A stretch of 64,000 nucleotides of DNA from Sphagnum compactum (taxonomy: Eukaryota > Bryophyta > Sphagnopsida > Sphagnales). The DNA lies in contig OZ234503.1 of assembly GCA_965153455.1 (NCBI GenBank), positions 8,958,157 to 9,022,156 on the forward strand. The letters run 5' to 3'. The translations under genes were made by a program, and so were the position numbers. Shown here in pieces: positions 39,906 to 50,779 of the stretch. How positions within the stretch are numbered: position 1 is the stretch's first letter; each line of letters begins with the position of its first letter. Under the pieces are notes generated by a model. The model worked only from the letters and a program-made list of their open reading frames with translations. It made no database searches and was not told the origin of the DNA.

Positions 39906-42633
39906 AGGCATGACATGTTTTTTGTTTACAAATTCAAAGTTGTTATCTATACACTCTAGACAAAAAGAAGTTAATTTTGGGTGTTTCAAGAAGGTAATAT
40001 CAACATAATCCACTAAAGCAACTGAGTGCATGGATTGAGATCCTAATGTTGTCTCACAACTCCTAAATGCCATATAGTCCACATCCTTTGGCTTACTTTG
40101 GCTTAATCAAATGGAAATATAGATGAATTTCTCAACTAAACTTAATGTATGTTGTGTATTTTTTCACTTTGATTTGTTTTACAAAATGCAACAATGTCTA
40201 TTACATTTTAAAGCTTAAACCATGTAACCCAATTTTCCATTTGATCTAAAACTTAATTGAAAGTCCGTTTTCCTAACATGCATGCAAAAGAGCAACCCAA
40301 ACTTTGTTTTATAGTATTCCATGGACTTTTGAAAAAACCTTATTTTTTTATTTGTTCAAAAGCCCATGATTAAAATCCTACAAATGCCATCATGCAAAAA
40401 ATTTCAAATTGAATTGTTTTAATATGTTATCTAACCAAAATAAAATCCCTAACAAACACATCATAAATCATTGAACCATTTCAAAATCCATATAAAAAAT
40501 TGTTGTCAAAACTATGAACTGTTGAAAAGTCCATATCTCATGTGGTTTTCTTGATTATGGAAATTTAAAAAGGTGCAACAAATACATATTCAAGTTGGTA
40601 TTTTCAAAATAGTCCCTATAGACAAATTTTAAATTTATCTATTGAATATGGTCACTAGAATGACAATCACTCTACATATTTTTTCAAAAAAGTTCAAAAA
40701 TTGGTCCAATCATTCATGCACCCACCTATATTTTTGAGTTCAATAAATTTGCAAAGCCTACTTGATGACCACTTTCCATTTATGTTACTAGGAACAAGAG
40801 CAGTCCAATTTACCATGCTTGAACCCAAGTAGAAACAAGTAATTTGTAACAAAAGAAGGTTTTACCCAATGGTTATTCACTAGCAAGTAGCTTATCAACT
40901 AGGCTTATATACTTGGGTAGGGGTTGGATATTATCATCTTCCACCAATCTTTCATTACAACCTTCTTTTCTTCCCAATTCAAACCATGTGAAGTCTTTTT
41001 AATCTTTATTCACTTCTTCCATTTGGAAGAACCAACCTTAGAAGTGGTAACAAGATCTATGGGTACATCAACATTTACAAATGTAAAAGTTGTTTTGATT
41101 ACATTTATTATTGCTTTTGTTGTTGTAATTGTTCTTGATATTTTTGTTTTGTGAATACATGACACCTTTCCTTTCTACATCATGCCACCACATGTAAAAC
41201 ATCTAACAAGCTTATGTCACAAATGGAAAAGAAAACAAACTATAGAACTCAAGTCATTACAAATTGATTGACCACACATTGTTGAATCTTTTAGCCCATT
41301 GAGCTCTTGAGAAAAAACTTGGGTAAACCTTAATCCAAAAAAAATTCAACAATCCTAAAGCATACAATATTATCATTTTACTCGGCTTCTGTTGCTTACA
41401 AATTTTCCTTTTTTACTTCAAAAGCACATTACCTTACGTGTCTTTTTTTTGTCTGTAATCATTTCTTTTTTGGTGACCTTACATTTCTTGTTTCTTACGT
41501 TTCCCATTCCATAGTTATTCAAGTCACATTAATTATTTGCAAGAAGGGTCAAAACACATTAATAGGAGCCAATAATATTACTTTATAAAAGGAATGTGAA
41601 TATTTTTAAAACCCTTTTCAATTTTTTGTACAAAGGAATTTTTGAATGGAATATTTTATAATTTTTGTATTAAAAATACAAATATTTTTTTCAATACATC
41701 ACATGATTTGTGTTAATCATTGTTGAATAAATATGAAATTTTCCAAGTGTGAAAAATTTGCAAGATTTTACATCTCCTCTTGAAAAATTAACATAATTTC
41801 AAATCATACCAAAATATGTTAACTACTTTAGGTTTTATTTTCTTGTATTATAAGTTGCAACTTTTTTTTAAATGTCATGTACATTACACCCATTTACATG
41901 TGGTAAAAGATTCTTGAAATTTTGAGATTTTGAAACATACTTTGAATTTTTAATAATTTCAATTTCTTTAATTTTTAAGTTGTGAGTGTTTTTTGAATGA
42001 AGGTAATAGGTTACTATCATCTTAATTTGTTTACCACCAATTTTTGTTTATTAAAATAATCATTTACCTTGATCCTTTGGAAATTTGATTACTTTTGATG
42101 CAACTATTATTCAAATTCAAGACTCTTTTACTAAAACTAGAACCCAAAAAAAATAAAAAATATATTGAATTTGAATTACTTAAGATGTATAAATCATTTA
42201 GCACAACTTCCCATGACTAACATGACATTAAAGTGGGATTCCATATATATAAGTTAACAATATTGATGATCGTCCAACAAGGTTTTTGGTTCCCTTGAGT
42301 GTGATCACACCTAAAAGGTATCTCAACAAAACATGCACATAGTAACAACAAAAAGTCATGTATTAAAATTTGAACATAGTATCAAGGATGTGAATTGAAA
42401 TAATCTCATAACTTTCGTTTTCTCTCCAAAAAGATGAAGGACATGGCACAAAGACATTCAAACAACTTGTTGTGACATTTTATAGGCATTGTGATTACAA
42501 TTTGAATTAGGTTATTTCCATGTGGATAATACATTGAGATTGTTCATTGATGTTTGGTCTTACATCTTGGGCCCTTACATGGCATTGATGTATGGATGAA
42601 AGAAAAAAATGAAACATTTAGAAGGATGAAAAA
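39906..42633. other. AT-rich intergenic DNA, nothing recognised
   Basis: About 2.7 kb of AT-rich sequence. A 76-codon hydrophobic frame at 40924-41154 has no family resemblance. I see no repeat boundary or RNA gene. Confidence 0.6.
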
Positions 42634-43242
42634 TGACACACCCCTAATTGTTAAGTGGTATGAAGGGAAAAAAATTTGTTGATTCTTGGTTTTGTAGTAA
42701 AAATTTCTCAATTTTGCCAAAATATGAGTCGTCCAACTTTATGAGCTCATATCTACCGCATAAAATTAAACTTTGATTGAATTTTTTTCAAAGGCCTAAT
42801 TGTAGCCTTTGAAAATAACTTTCCAACAACATTTTGCCCATTCAAATCAAAACTCATTTGATCTTTCTTTCTTGAGTTTTATTGGTTAGCAATCACATTG
42901 CATGTTTGATTTCTAACCATTTTTTTGGCCATTTAACTTGTGTTTCAAATATCCAAATGGAAAATGCGATTCAATTTTCAATATTAACTTTTCAAAAAAA
43001 ATCCAATAGTTTAAAGAAAGCCCAATTTGGACAATGTTTGTTCCTTCAAACCTTGTCCCAATATTTTGGAGACCCATGAAGCTCCAATTCTCAAAGTGAG
43101 AATTCATTTAAGAAAGTTGGGACTCACTTCCTTGCACTTTTCCACACTTGTGAGAGTGTGCTAAAGTATTGAAACACTTTTCTAGCTTGCTTTCCTTGTC
43201 ATACTTTAACCTTGATTGTGAGTCAAAACCAAGGTTGCAACA
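42634..43242 (+). repeat. Solo LTR, same family as 29174-30083, opposite orientation
   Basis: Starts TGACACACCCCTA and ends GGTTGCAACA, flanked by AAAAA on both sides (42629-42633, 43243-43247); the duplication is exact but low in complexity. It shares ordered blocks with the reverse complement of the other copy, including the first 13 bases and a CAAATTGGGCTTT block. It is about 300 bp shorter than the other copy. Confidence 0.7.
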
Positions 43243-43247
43243 AAAAA

Positions 43248-44740
43248 TGTTTTGATGGGTGGTATCTGATATTGAATCCATTTTGTTGTGGTAGTAGTTG
43301 CTTGTCTATTGATCAATACACTTGGATCTACTTCTCTACTAGACCAAAACATTCCAACATTAAGTATGAACTTATGAATTATAGAATTTTAAAAAATCCA
43401 ATTCCTTTTCCACATTAAAAGAGTTCTAACAAAATTTGCTTTGTAATATTTGGAGATCTAAGAAAAGGTTAAAATATTTTTACACACATGAATCAATTTG
43501 TATCTTTAATGAACTTCTCTTATAAATCATTTAGATTTTCATCAATTCATTCATTACACAATATGCACCACATGTTTGTAATATAACACATCAAAATCTA
43601 AGCAAAATCCATCTACTTTTGTGAGAAAAATCTCTGTTTTATCCTTGTTTATTAAAACCAAGACATTCAAATAAGTTTATGTGTTAGAGTCCAAAATAGG
43701 TTTTTTTACATCATTTTCTCATAAGACCCTAGTTTTTACACCATGAAAGATTACTTTTGTGACCTAGTTGACCATGCTTTCACCAAGATTCAATTTTTTT
43801 GAATAAAGGTCTACATGGGTGGGCTATATATATTTTTTAATAACTTGGATGATAATATCAAGATTGATTGTTCATGAAAAATCCATGCTACTTAGGTTAA
43901 GTATTGAAATGGGCTTAGTCTTCTCCATATGGTTGAAACAAGGGTGTGATTGTGTGGGAGTTGACCCTTTTACCAATTGTTTAATTGTTAGGTGTTGCCC
44001 ACTCTAAGGTGCATAATTGAATGTGATTAACTAAGGTTGTATTATACCATATATTTAACAAGTTGTTACAAGGCTCACACATTTGGCATCATGCTTGTGT
44101 TTTGAGTGATGCCCCTTACTTGCCTGAAAAGTAATAAGAACAATGAAGGCACCTCATATCACCTCAATCTTAAAGGTGGAAGATGCGAATGAGTGGAGCC
44201 CTCAATGTGCTCATCTTATATGTTAATAATAATAAATTTGTGGGACTAACACCAATTGAGTTTACCAACAAAGGTGCACTCTTTGATTCGTAATATGTCC
44301 CTACATTTTGATTCTCAATGACTCCATGGTTCTCAATGACATATTGACCAAGTTCATCAAGTTGGCTTTTAAAAGCACTTTGATTTTCAAGGGCCCCAAC
44401 TTCCAAGGTGTGTTGGCCAAGCTTGATAAGTTGGCTCTTAAGAGCATATTGAGTTTCACTTTGAAAAGTCCTATTTTCACTTTGGGAATTCCTCCCTCAG
44501 AATTGCATGCATCTTGGTACTTGTACACAAGCTCATTTATTAAGCTCTTACATCAAAATGATGATTAGAATGTCAAGATTTTCAAATTTTCAAACAATTG
44601 CATCAGATAACAGTAATGCAATTTTCAATTGATGCATCTGGATTGGATACCTAGTCCCAGCAAGAGTGCCAAGTTTCCATGTTATGTATTTGAACTCACA
44701 ACTAGTTGTTCAGTACTAATCTTTGTAAATGAAAGACAAT
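43248..44740. other. AT-rich intergenic DNA, nothing recognised
   Basis: No supported gene. 44300-44460 contains two loosely similar TTGATAAGTTGGCT/TTCATCAAGTTGGCT segments about 75 bp apart, a weak tandem duplication. Confidence 0.5.
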
Positions 44741-45117
44741 AAAGTTATCCGTAAAGTCAGGCGATTAGGGGGCGAGAACGGCGAGTTTTGGCATAATAGG
44801 GCATCAAATGCGGAACTGGGAATGAAACTTTACAAAACGAAATAACTGGGACCCAAACTAGTTTTTCCACCAATTTTGGTGGTAAACTGAGTTTCATCAC
44901 CTCTTTCCTTTTTCCTGAGCGCCTCCCACTGGTGCTACATATATTTTCACTGATCCACCCGTATAACTACTATAATTACTCTCAAACCCTCTTTCAGCAT
45001 TTCATACTGAGATTTAATAACATTTCCTTACTTTGTGGATACCACTGAAAGAGGGGATAGGGGGTAAAAGCAGAGGGGATAGGGGGTGAAAGAGAGGGTG
45101 ACTTTACGGATAACTTT
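44741..45117. mobile_element. Miniature inverted-repeat transposon, unclassified
   Basis: 377 bp with perfect 19-bp terminal inverted repeats AAAGTTATCCGTAAAGTCA (44741-44759 and 45099-45117). Near the right end AGAGGGGATAGGGGGT occurs twice (about 45048-45090), and a related GATTAGGGGGCGAGA lies near the left end, resembling subterminal transposase-binding repeats. No target duplication could be fixed (flanks AAT and CAT), so the superfamily is open. No coding capacity. Confidence 0.8.
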
Positions 45118-46151
45118 CATATACGTGTCCAGAGAGGTGCCAGGCCCATCATCTATGGGGGCAGCAAGTACATTTCTGATGTTTCATGAGAACGGTCAAG
45201 CTTTACACTGGACAATGCCCTCGAAGTGGGGGTGCTCCCGCAAGGCAAGGCGGGTGGGTCCACTCTTAGCTGATGCCTTGAGGAACATGTCCTCTGTTGG
45301 GGGGAATGCCATGCCCCACTCCTGGGGCATATTACCTGACACATATCATCCATCCATCCATCCATCCATCCATCCTGCATGGTGGGTTGGTGGTCACTCT
45401 AGCCCTTGGCTTAGGTTCAATATGTTACGCCCTGTTACTTTGGTGACAAAGAAACATAATGCACACTTAGTGTGCTTCTTCGGGCAGCAGTGGCCCAGGT
45501 GCACATATACATGGTGCCCATGTGCACCCAATTGTTATTCCCTCTTTCCCTTTAAGAACAGATAAAATAAAATAAAATAATAATGTTTTGTTTTGCATGC
45601 ACAAAATATAATATTTCATATCTACCTGTTCTGCAGTAATTTATACAGAGAATTGAACCGGGGTCATTTCAGTGGCAGAATAAGCAGGGGAGCAGCCAAT
45701 TCTAACTCTAGAATTGACTCGGTCCAACAACAAGCTTACCGTACCCCTTGGCTTCAGTGCCAGGGAGGGGGTGTACATGTTGTAGGGGAGGTTCCCATAC
45801 CAGTGGGTTCTCCTGAGGGAGGGTCACACAAGGGCGGGCGGCACAAGCCCGAGGGTGGGTGTTACCGACCGATGGAGAACTACTACATGAGTATGGGAAC
45901 CTCCACGTACTTAAAAATCTCTTCTTTTTCTTTCCTCCATTCTTTCCTTGAAATATAGCAGGATCTCCTGCACCGCATAACTCCCTAGGGATCTTCTGCT
46001 GCTGGGGGAGATCCCTCAAAATTCCGATGAGAGAAAAAATGATTTTTTTTTTCATTCAAAACCTGATGCTTTATGTCAGGTAACGGAAGCAAGCATATTG
46101 CCTCCTCCTCACATGGTCACTTATTTCAACAACACCCGGCTCATCAGCCCC
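45118..46151. other. Intergenic DNA with ATCC microsatellite
   Basis: Moderately GC-rich stretch. It includes an ATCC tetranucleotide run at 45347-45375. Open frames of 115-159 codons on both strands overlap each other and match nothing I know, so no gene is called. Confidence 0.5.
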
Positions 46152-46275
46152 ACACATTTTCATGACTTCTCCCCCCGACAGTTCCACTTAGACACATTTC
46201 CATGAGTTTTCTCCCCCGACAACTTTCACTTAGACACATTTCCATGAGTTCTCCCCCGACGACAAGTTCCACTTC
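46152..46275. repeat. Three tandem copies of a 40-42 bp unit
   Basis: Units at 46152-46191, 46192-46233 and 46234-46275 each run from ACACATTT through CATGA and CCCCCGAC to a TTCACTTAG/TTCCACTT end. Copies differ by small indels and substitutions. Confidence 0.85.
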
Positions 46276-46396
46276 TTCCTTCATTGGGAAGTGTATAAAG
46301 GAAGAAGGGGAACTGTCGGGTACTACAATCAATTCCGGAACTCGTTACGCCCATTATAGAGTATAGTAGCTTAAGGGATTTTTATAGGCCCCTAGG

Positions 46397-46416
46397 TAAT
46401 AATAATAATAATAATA
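46397..46416. repeat. (TAA)n microsatellite
   Basis: Nearly seven uninterrupted triplets. Confidence 0.9.
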
Positions 46417-46610
46417 GGTCTATTTATTTTTATATGAGGATTTTTGAAAGATGATATTTTGGCTTGTGTTGAAACTTGAGATTAGTAGTTATTATAGAGT
46501 TATTTTCAGTTTGGAAGTGGGGTCTTGTGTGTTTTGGAGGTGTCTTCCAATTTTTCCACAAAATTTTGGTAGGTCTCTATGTGGGATAGGTGAGACCCTC
46601 AACCTGGGGG

Positions 46611-46677
46611 CCTTATCCTACACTAAGGACTTCCTTACCCTACACTAAGGACTTCCTTACCCTACAATTAAGGACTT
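46611..46677. repeat. Three tandem copies of a 22-bp unit
   Basis: 46611-46632, 46633-46654 and 46655-46677: CCTTACCCTACACTAAGG plus ACTT, with one substitution in the first copy and a one-base indel in the third. Confidence 0.9.
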
Positions 46678-47353
46678 GCCCCGAGGCGGCAGATTCGGCA
46701 TTACCCGGCCGGTTATCTAGTACAAGAAATTTTTTTGGGGGTCCAAAAGTGAAGACCTTTCTTTATGCCTTGTCTTTAAAGTAGACGTGAACTTAAACCC
46801 CACCCTACGCAGCCAAGGAAAAAGAAAAGAGGAAAAGAAAAAGAAAAATAAACCGCTTTTATATGCCAGATGCTGACTTAGCTAAACGATAAAGAAATAC
46901 CCACCCACCCAGTATGCAAGCAAAGAGAGAGAGAAAAGATAAAAACTCACTTACGTAAAGTGGGCGGCGGGCCCACATTGGTAGAACTGGGAACAACTCG
47001 AGGTAAGGACCCAGGGCCCAGGACCGGTTGGGTCCCATACCCAATCCCACTTACACGTCCTTAAATAATAATAATGAGACTGTTATGCACGCAAATCGTA
47101 GCCCACTAAATCCAACTGAAACCGACGGTGTGCAATTGAGCCCACCTACCAATGAGAACCCCGTGCGCGCCTGCGTGGCAATGGACAACCGACTAAAAGG
47201 TCGTCCGGACTCGGAGACCGTCGGTAAGCGCATCCAACCGTTGAATCACAGACGGTACAATCCACGGCACAGAACGGATTTGAGTTTCCGTCGGTATGTT
47301 TCCAGCCACCAACGAGGTGACAGTGGAGTAAAACCACGTCTTACGGTTTATCC
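46678..47353. other. Intergenic DNA, GC-richer after 46960
   Basis: A purine-rich stretch (46813-46850) is followed by a G/C-rich region with many CG dinucleotides (47100-47350), unlike the surrounding DNA. It may be the distal promoter of the candidate gene at 48452. The open frames are not recognisable. Confidence 0.4.
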
Positions 47354-47424
47354 GCATTCACACGGGAGGCGTTGTTGGGACCACAAGTTCAATCGACTCC
47401 TAATATGGTAGATGGCATGGCCAT
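47354..47424. repeat. Promoter-like segment, copy 1 of 2
   Basis: Begins GCATTCACACGGGAGG and includes ACAAGTTC, CGACTCCTAATATGG and GATGGCATGG. The same ordered blocks recur at 47768-47855 about 0.4 kb downstream, where extra bases are present in the middle. Confidence 0.75.
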
Positions 47425-47767
47425 GTCCTCTCCCGCCTTTTTTGGGGGCTGGCTATATATGTATACATATATAATAGCCTAAATGCTATATATTTAAAAT
47501 AAAAGTGCTAAAATTATGTGCTTTTTGGAGATTTTCAATATGCCTAATTCGACCAAATATTAAGAAAGAAAAATATTTTCAGATTTCTATACATGGTTCA
47601 AGTAAGTGTAGGCAAAAAAAAAGATAGAAGGATGTTTTAAAAAAAATTACGTGGATACTTAGCTCGTGGCCAAAATAAAATTGGCTAAACGTTGCTGTGG
47701 TTCATCGCCAGTTTGGCTATAACACAAAATTGCCAAAAAAAACACACACACTCTGGGTCGTTCGTGT

Positions 47768-47855
47768 GCATTCACACGGGAGGGTTATTGAGATCACAAG
47801 TTGGGTCAGAATCAGCCAATTATTCGACTCCTATATGGCAGGTGGCATGGCAATG
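47768..47855. repeat. Promoter-like segment, copy 2 of 2
   Basis: Begins GCATTCACACGGGAGG and contains CACAAGTTGG, CGACTCCTATATGG and GGTGGCATGG. It lies about 0.6 kb upstream of the candidate ORF at 48452. Confidence 0.75.
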
Positions 47856-48151
47856 GAGTCTCTGTGGGTAGCAGTATGTCTCTCTGTCGCTCTTACCGAT
47901 TCTTTCTGCACCTGCTGCGTGGGAAGCGCGGCGATCTCCTTCTCTCAACTGCATTTGCGCCAGAAATTTTTGACATGGTCTAGCAATTTGAGCCAGCTAG
48001 CCAGTTAGACACACTGAGAATTACACTTTTGTCTGTTGCTTTTCTGCTGTGATTCGTGAAAAATTTGAACAGGCAGTTGGGGAAGATATAAGCTTGAGAA
48101 TTCGAGAAACACTTGATTTCTGTTCCGGAGAATAGTGGAGTAAAACGTCCC

Positions 48152-48154
<3 letters not shown>

Positions 48155-48188
<34 letters not shown>
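48155..48188. repeat. (AG)n microsatellite in a probable leader
   Basis: Seventeen AG repeats about 260 bp upstream of the candidate start codon at 48452; GA/CT runs are frequent in plant leaders. Confidence 0.9.
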
Positions 48189-48189
<1 letters not shown>

Positions 48190-48451
48190 ATGTGTGCTTT
48201 GAGAAAGAGGGCGTGTGTGGTTTTTTTGCATTTTCGGTAGCGAATATTTAGTCAGGTGTCGGTTGCAAGGAATTGAGGTTCTGTAAATAAAGAGGCGTCC
48301 GTTAGTGTGTGAGTGAGAGGCCGTATGAAAATTTCCGCTTTCTCCTGTTCAGCGTTTGGTAGTTTCTTGTGTAGAGCGAAAATTCTGGCGTCGTCTAGAG
48401 AAAATATCTTGGGGTTGTTCTTGCACGCTGGTGGCGCAAATTACTTACACA

Positions 48452-48916
48452 ATGCCGGACTGGAAAGGCCCTTCCTCATTCGATCGGTTCACTGCGCTTC
48501 TTGACTTTCAGCGAAATGTTGACATAGACAAGCCATCGCACTGTGCCAGCAACAGCAACGCGAATTCTTCGCAGAGGGAGATTATTGACGCTAGGAAGGT
48601 TTCTAGTTCTCCACAATCGCACGATCATGTAAGGGCCGGAGCTGGATCACAAAACACCTTCACACGACTAGTACGGCAGCAGCATCATGACATTTTCTCT
48701 TCCTCTGCAGCTATGGAGATTGACGACGATCACAAAACCGGTATAATCTCGTCATCTTTCACTCAACGGTTGCCTCAATTCTCATTCTCTCCGCGAATCT
48801 TTATGTTCAATGCATTGAAAAGAGTTCTTTCGGGAGACGATTCGAGCGCGGCCAGAATACAAAAACGGTCTAAGATAATGGCACCTTCTTCGTCTGCGAA
48901 CCAGATGATATATTGA
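48452..48916 (+). CDS. Unrecognised 154-residue candidate protein
   Basis: The frame starts MPDWKGPSSFDRFTALLDFQ and ends at a TGA at 48914. Composition is Ser-, Asn- and Gln-rich with basic patches (ALKRVLSG, ARIQKRSKIM) near the C-terminus, an acidic MEIDDDH patch in the middle and no membrane segment, which suggests a soluble, possibly nuclear, protein. I do not recognise any family. Support for a real gene: moderate GC, a balanced amino-acid composition unlike the low-complexity frames nearby, a preceding (AG)n leader-like tract and a duplicated promoter-like segment. The frame is open back to an ATG at 48356 (186 residues), but that extension is Cys/Trp-rich and less plausible. It could instead be one exon of a longer gene or a relic. 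Confidence 0.45.
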   Translation: MPDWKGPSSFDRFTALLDFQRNVDIDKPSHCASNSNANSSQREIIDARKVSSSPQSHDHVRAGAGSQNTFTRLVRQQHHDIFSSSAAMEIDDDHKTGIISSSFTQRLPQFSFSPRIFMFNALKRVLSGDDSSAARIQKRSKIMAPSSSANQMIY

Positions 48917-49921
48917 GAAAGGCAAACATTGTCTTGGAATCAATAGGTACTTGAGGAAGAGAGAGAGAGAGAAAGAAAAAAAGAAAGAAAAAAGGCAGCT
49001 AGCATTTTAGACATTGTCTAATGTTTTGAGCTTGTATCCACTTCTTACTGCCTTGTAGGCTTCTACATAAACCACAAGGTCCTGTAGCAACAAGCAGGTT
49101 CTTTGCTTCTGCTGTACAATAAACAGACTCGCTTCATTTCTAGAGACGCATTCACTTAGAGATGCTTCTCTTGTTGGCCATGGAAACAACATCAAACATG
49201 AGTATTAAGTTATGTTTTTGTGAAGATCTGTGTATAAGAAAAAACTATGCTTGCAATGTGCACACTGTATTTTCCTCCTGGCTTTATTATGATGAATGCA
49301 GCAACCTAGAGAGCAGCTCCATGTTTTTGTTTTCTTTTTGGGGTTTGGCAAAACTAGTAGAAGCTTACCACCCATTTTGAGTTCTCATGAGATTTGAATT
49401 GCAATAATGCACCAAAAATTATTAATAGAGGACACACTTTGTAGGTTGTAATTTATATCCATATCTTTTTAAAGGATCAAACATATACTTCACACACATT
49501 ACTATACTTTCCTCTTTTTGTTTTTGTTTTTTAGAGAATGATTTTGCTGTTGGAGAGATTGCACCCCAATTTTGTTCTGAAGACAAAAAACCCATTTCTG
49601 ACAAAAACCCATTTCTCTCTATGTGCACACAAGTAAGTACCTTACTGAATATATAATGTATGTATGTAATGAATTCCATGGATAACAACAACAAGTGGCT
49701 CATCTTGCAAATGGATCTGCCCCCCTTATTGCAAGTTCCAAAAAGGCCACAGTGAACAACCAGCACCAGTTCTTTAATTTTCTGGTGAATTATTGCCAGA
49801 TTTCTTTACTTTTAAAAAACCCTGGCTACCAATACAAAAGGGCAAAAAAGAGGGGGGGTTTTGAATTTAAATCGCCTAAAAAGTGATGGAAATTTTTATT
49901 TTTGATTTTTTTGGGGGAGAG
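48917..49921. other. Probable 3' region of the candidate gene, then intergenic DNA
   Basis: A GA/AAAG-rich tract (48957-48993) and T-rich sequence follow the stop codon. No coding region is supported. Confidence 0.45.
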
Positions 49922-49975
49922 ATTTTTGACAATTTATGTCTACTGGCTGCAGTTTGTACAGCTCGTGTTCATCAG

Positions 49976-50779
49976 CTAGTATGTACGTAATCTGCTACTT
50001 CTGGCTCTGGCCTGTTCACCATAAGTGGATTCTAGATAAGAAGCCTGTGCACTTGCTACAACACACATGACATTAGTATAGAGAACCCCAACCCCTTGGT
50101 CGTCAAGCCACAATTGCACGTTCCGGAGCCAACACTGTTGGTTATCATTGAGCACACTGAGCATTTGGAGCTGGGTCTGGTAGGCACAGTACAATAGACG
50201 ATCTGGTGTGGACTCTCGTAATCTATCATAATACTTGAGAGTTTGTTGCCACCAGAAATACTCCAATGGATACCTTCCAAACTCCCCCAACACAGCAAAA
50301 GTGCTTGTTGTTTTATTGACCCCTAATATTCCTCTCAGGAACATTCTATGTACTTGTTCTGCTTGTTGCAACCCTTTCGCCCCTGTACAACCTGTCCACA
50401 CCTCGCATGCATAGCTCAGTACTGGGCGTACCAGTGAGTCGAACAACTGACACATTACTTTCGGATATGTTATGCTCAGATCATTGCATCTGCGGCGTAA
50501 TGCAAACAGTGCCTTCTTCCCAGCAGCGGTTAGTTTGTCTATGGCTACTGCCATGCCTCTTGTACTATGTAACTCTAAGCCCAAGTATCTGAATGATTGA
50601 ACCCGCTCAATGGTTGTCCCTCTGTATGTGAACTCTGGCGCTGCACTGCGGCATTTCTCAAACACCACCACCTTGGTCTTGCTCACATTGATGACCAATT
50701 GTTGTTCAACACAGAACTCAGACAGGGTTTCAATCGCCGACTCACCAGAAGTAAGAAATAATAATAGTAAAAATCTCAA
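49976..50779 (-). pseudogene. Non-LTR retrotransposon (LINE) fragment: RT thumb and downstream region
   Basis: A 267-codon open frame matches the C-terminal RT region of LINE ORF2-type proteins: FCVEQQLVINVSKTKVVVFE, then FRYLGLELHSTRGM, then VRPVLSYACEVWTGC. The catalytic YxDD palm lies upstream and is absent, and the frame begins in AT-rich unique sequence, so the copy is 5'-truncated as LINEs often are. After the stop at 49976 a related frame (ADEHELYKLQPVDINCQKS) continues to about 49922, so a small frameshift or stop separates it from further coding sequence. No poly(A) tail or target duplication was identified. Confidence 0.85.

Noticed and set aside
45086-45565. 159-codon plus-strand frame
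   Set aside because: Runs through the ATCC microsatellite (HPSIHPSIHP), starts inside a miniature transposon and matches nothing known.
45640-45720. GAATTGAACCGG, a box B-like word on the minus strand
   Set aside because: No convincing box A at the right spacing and no tRNA-like fold, so no SINE or tRNA gene is called.
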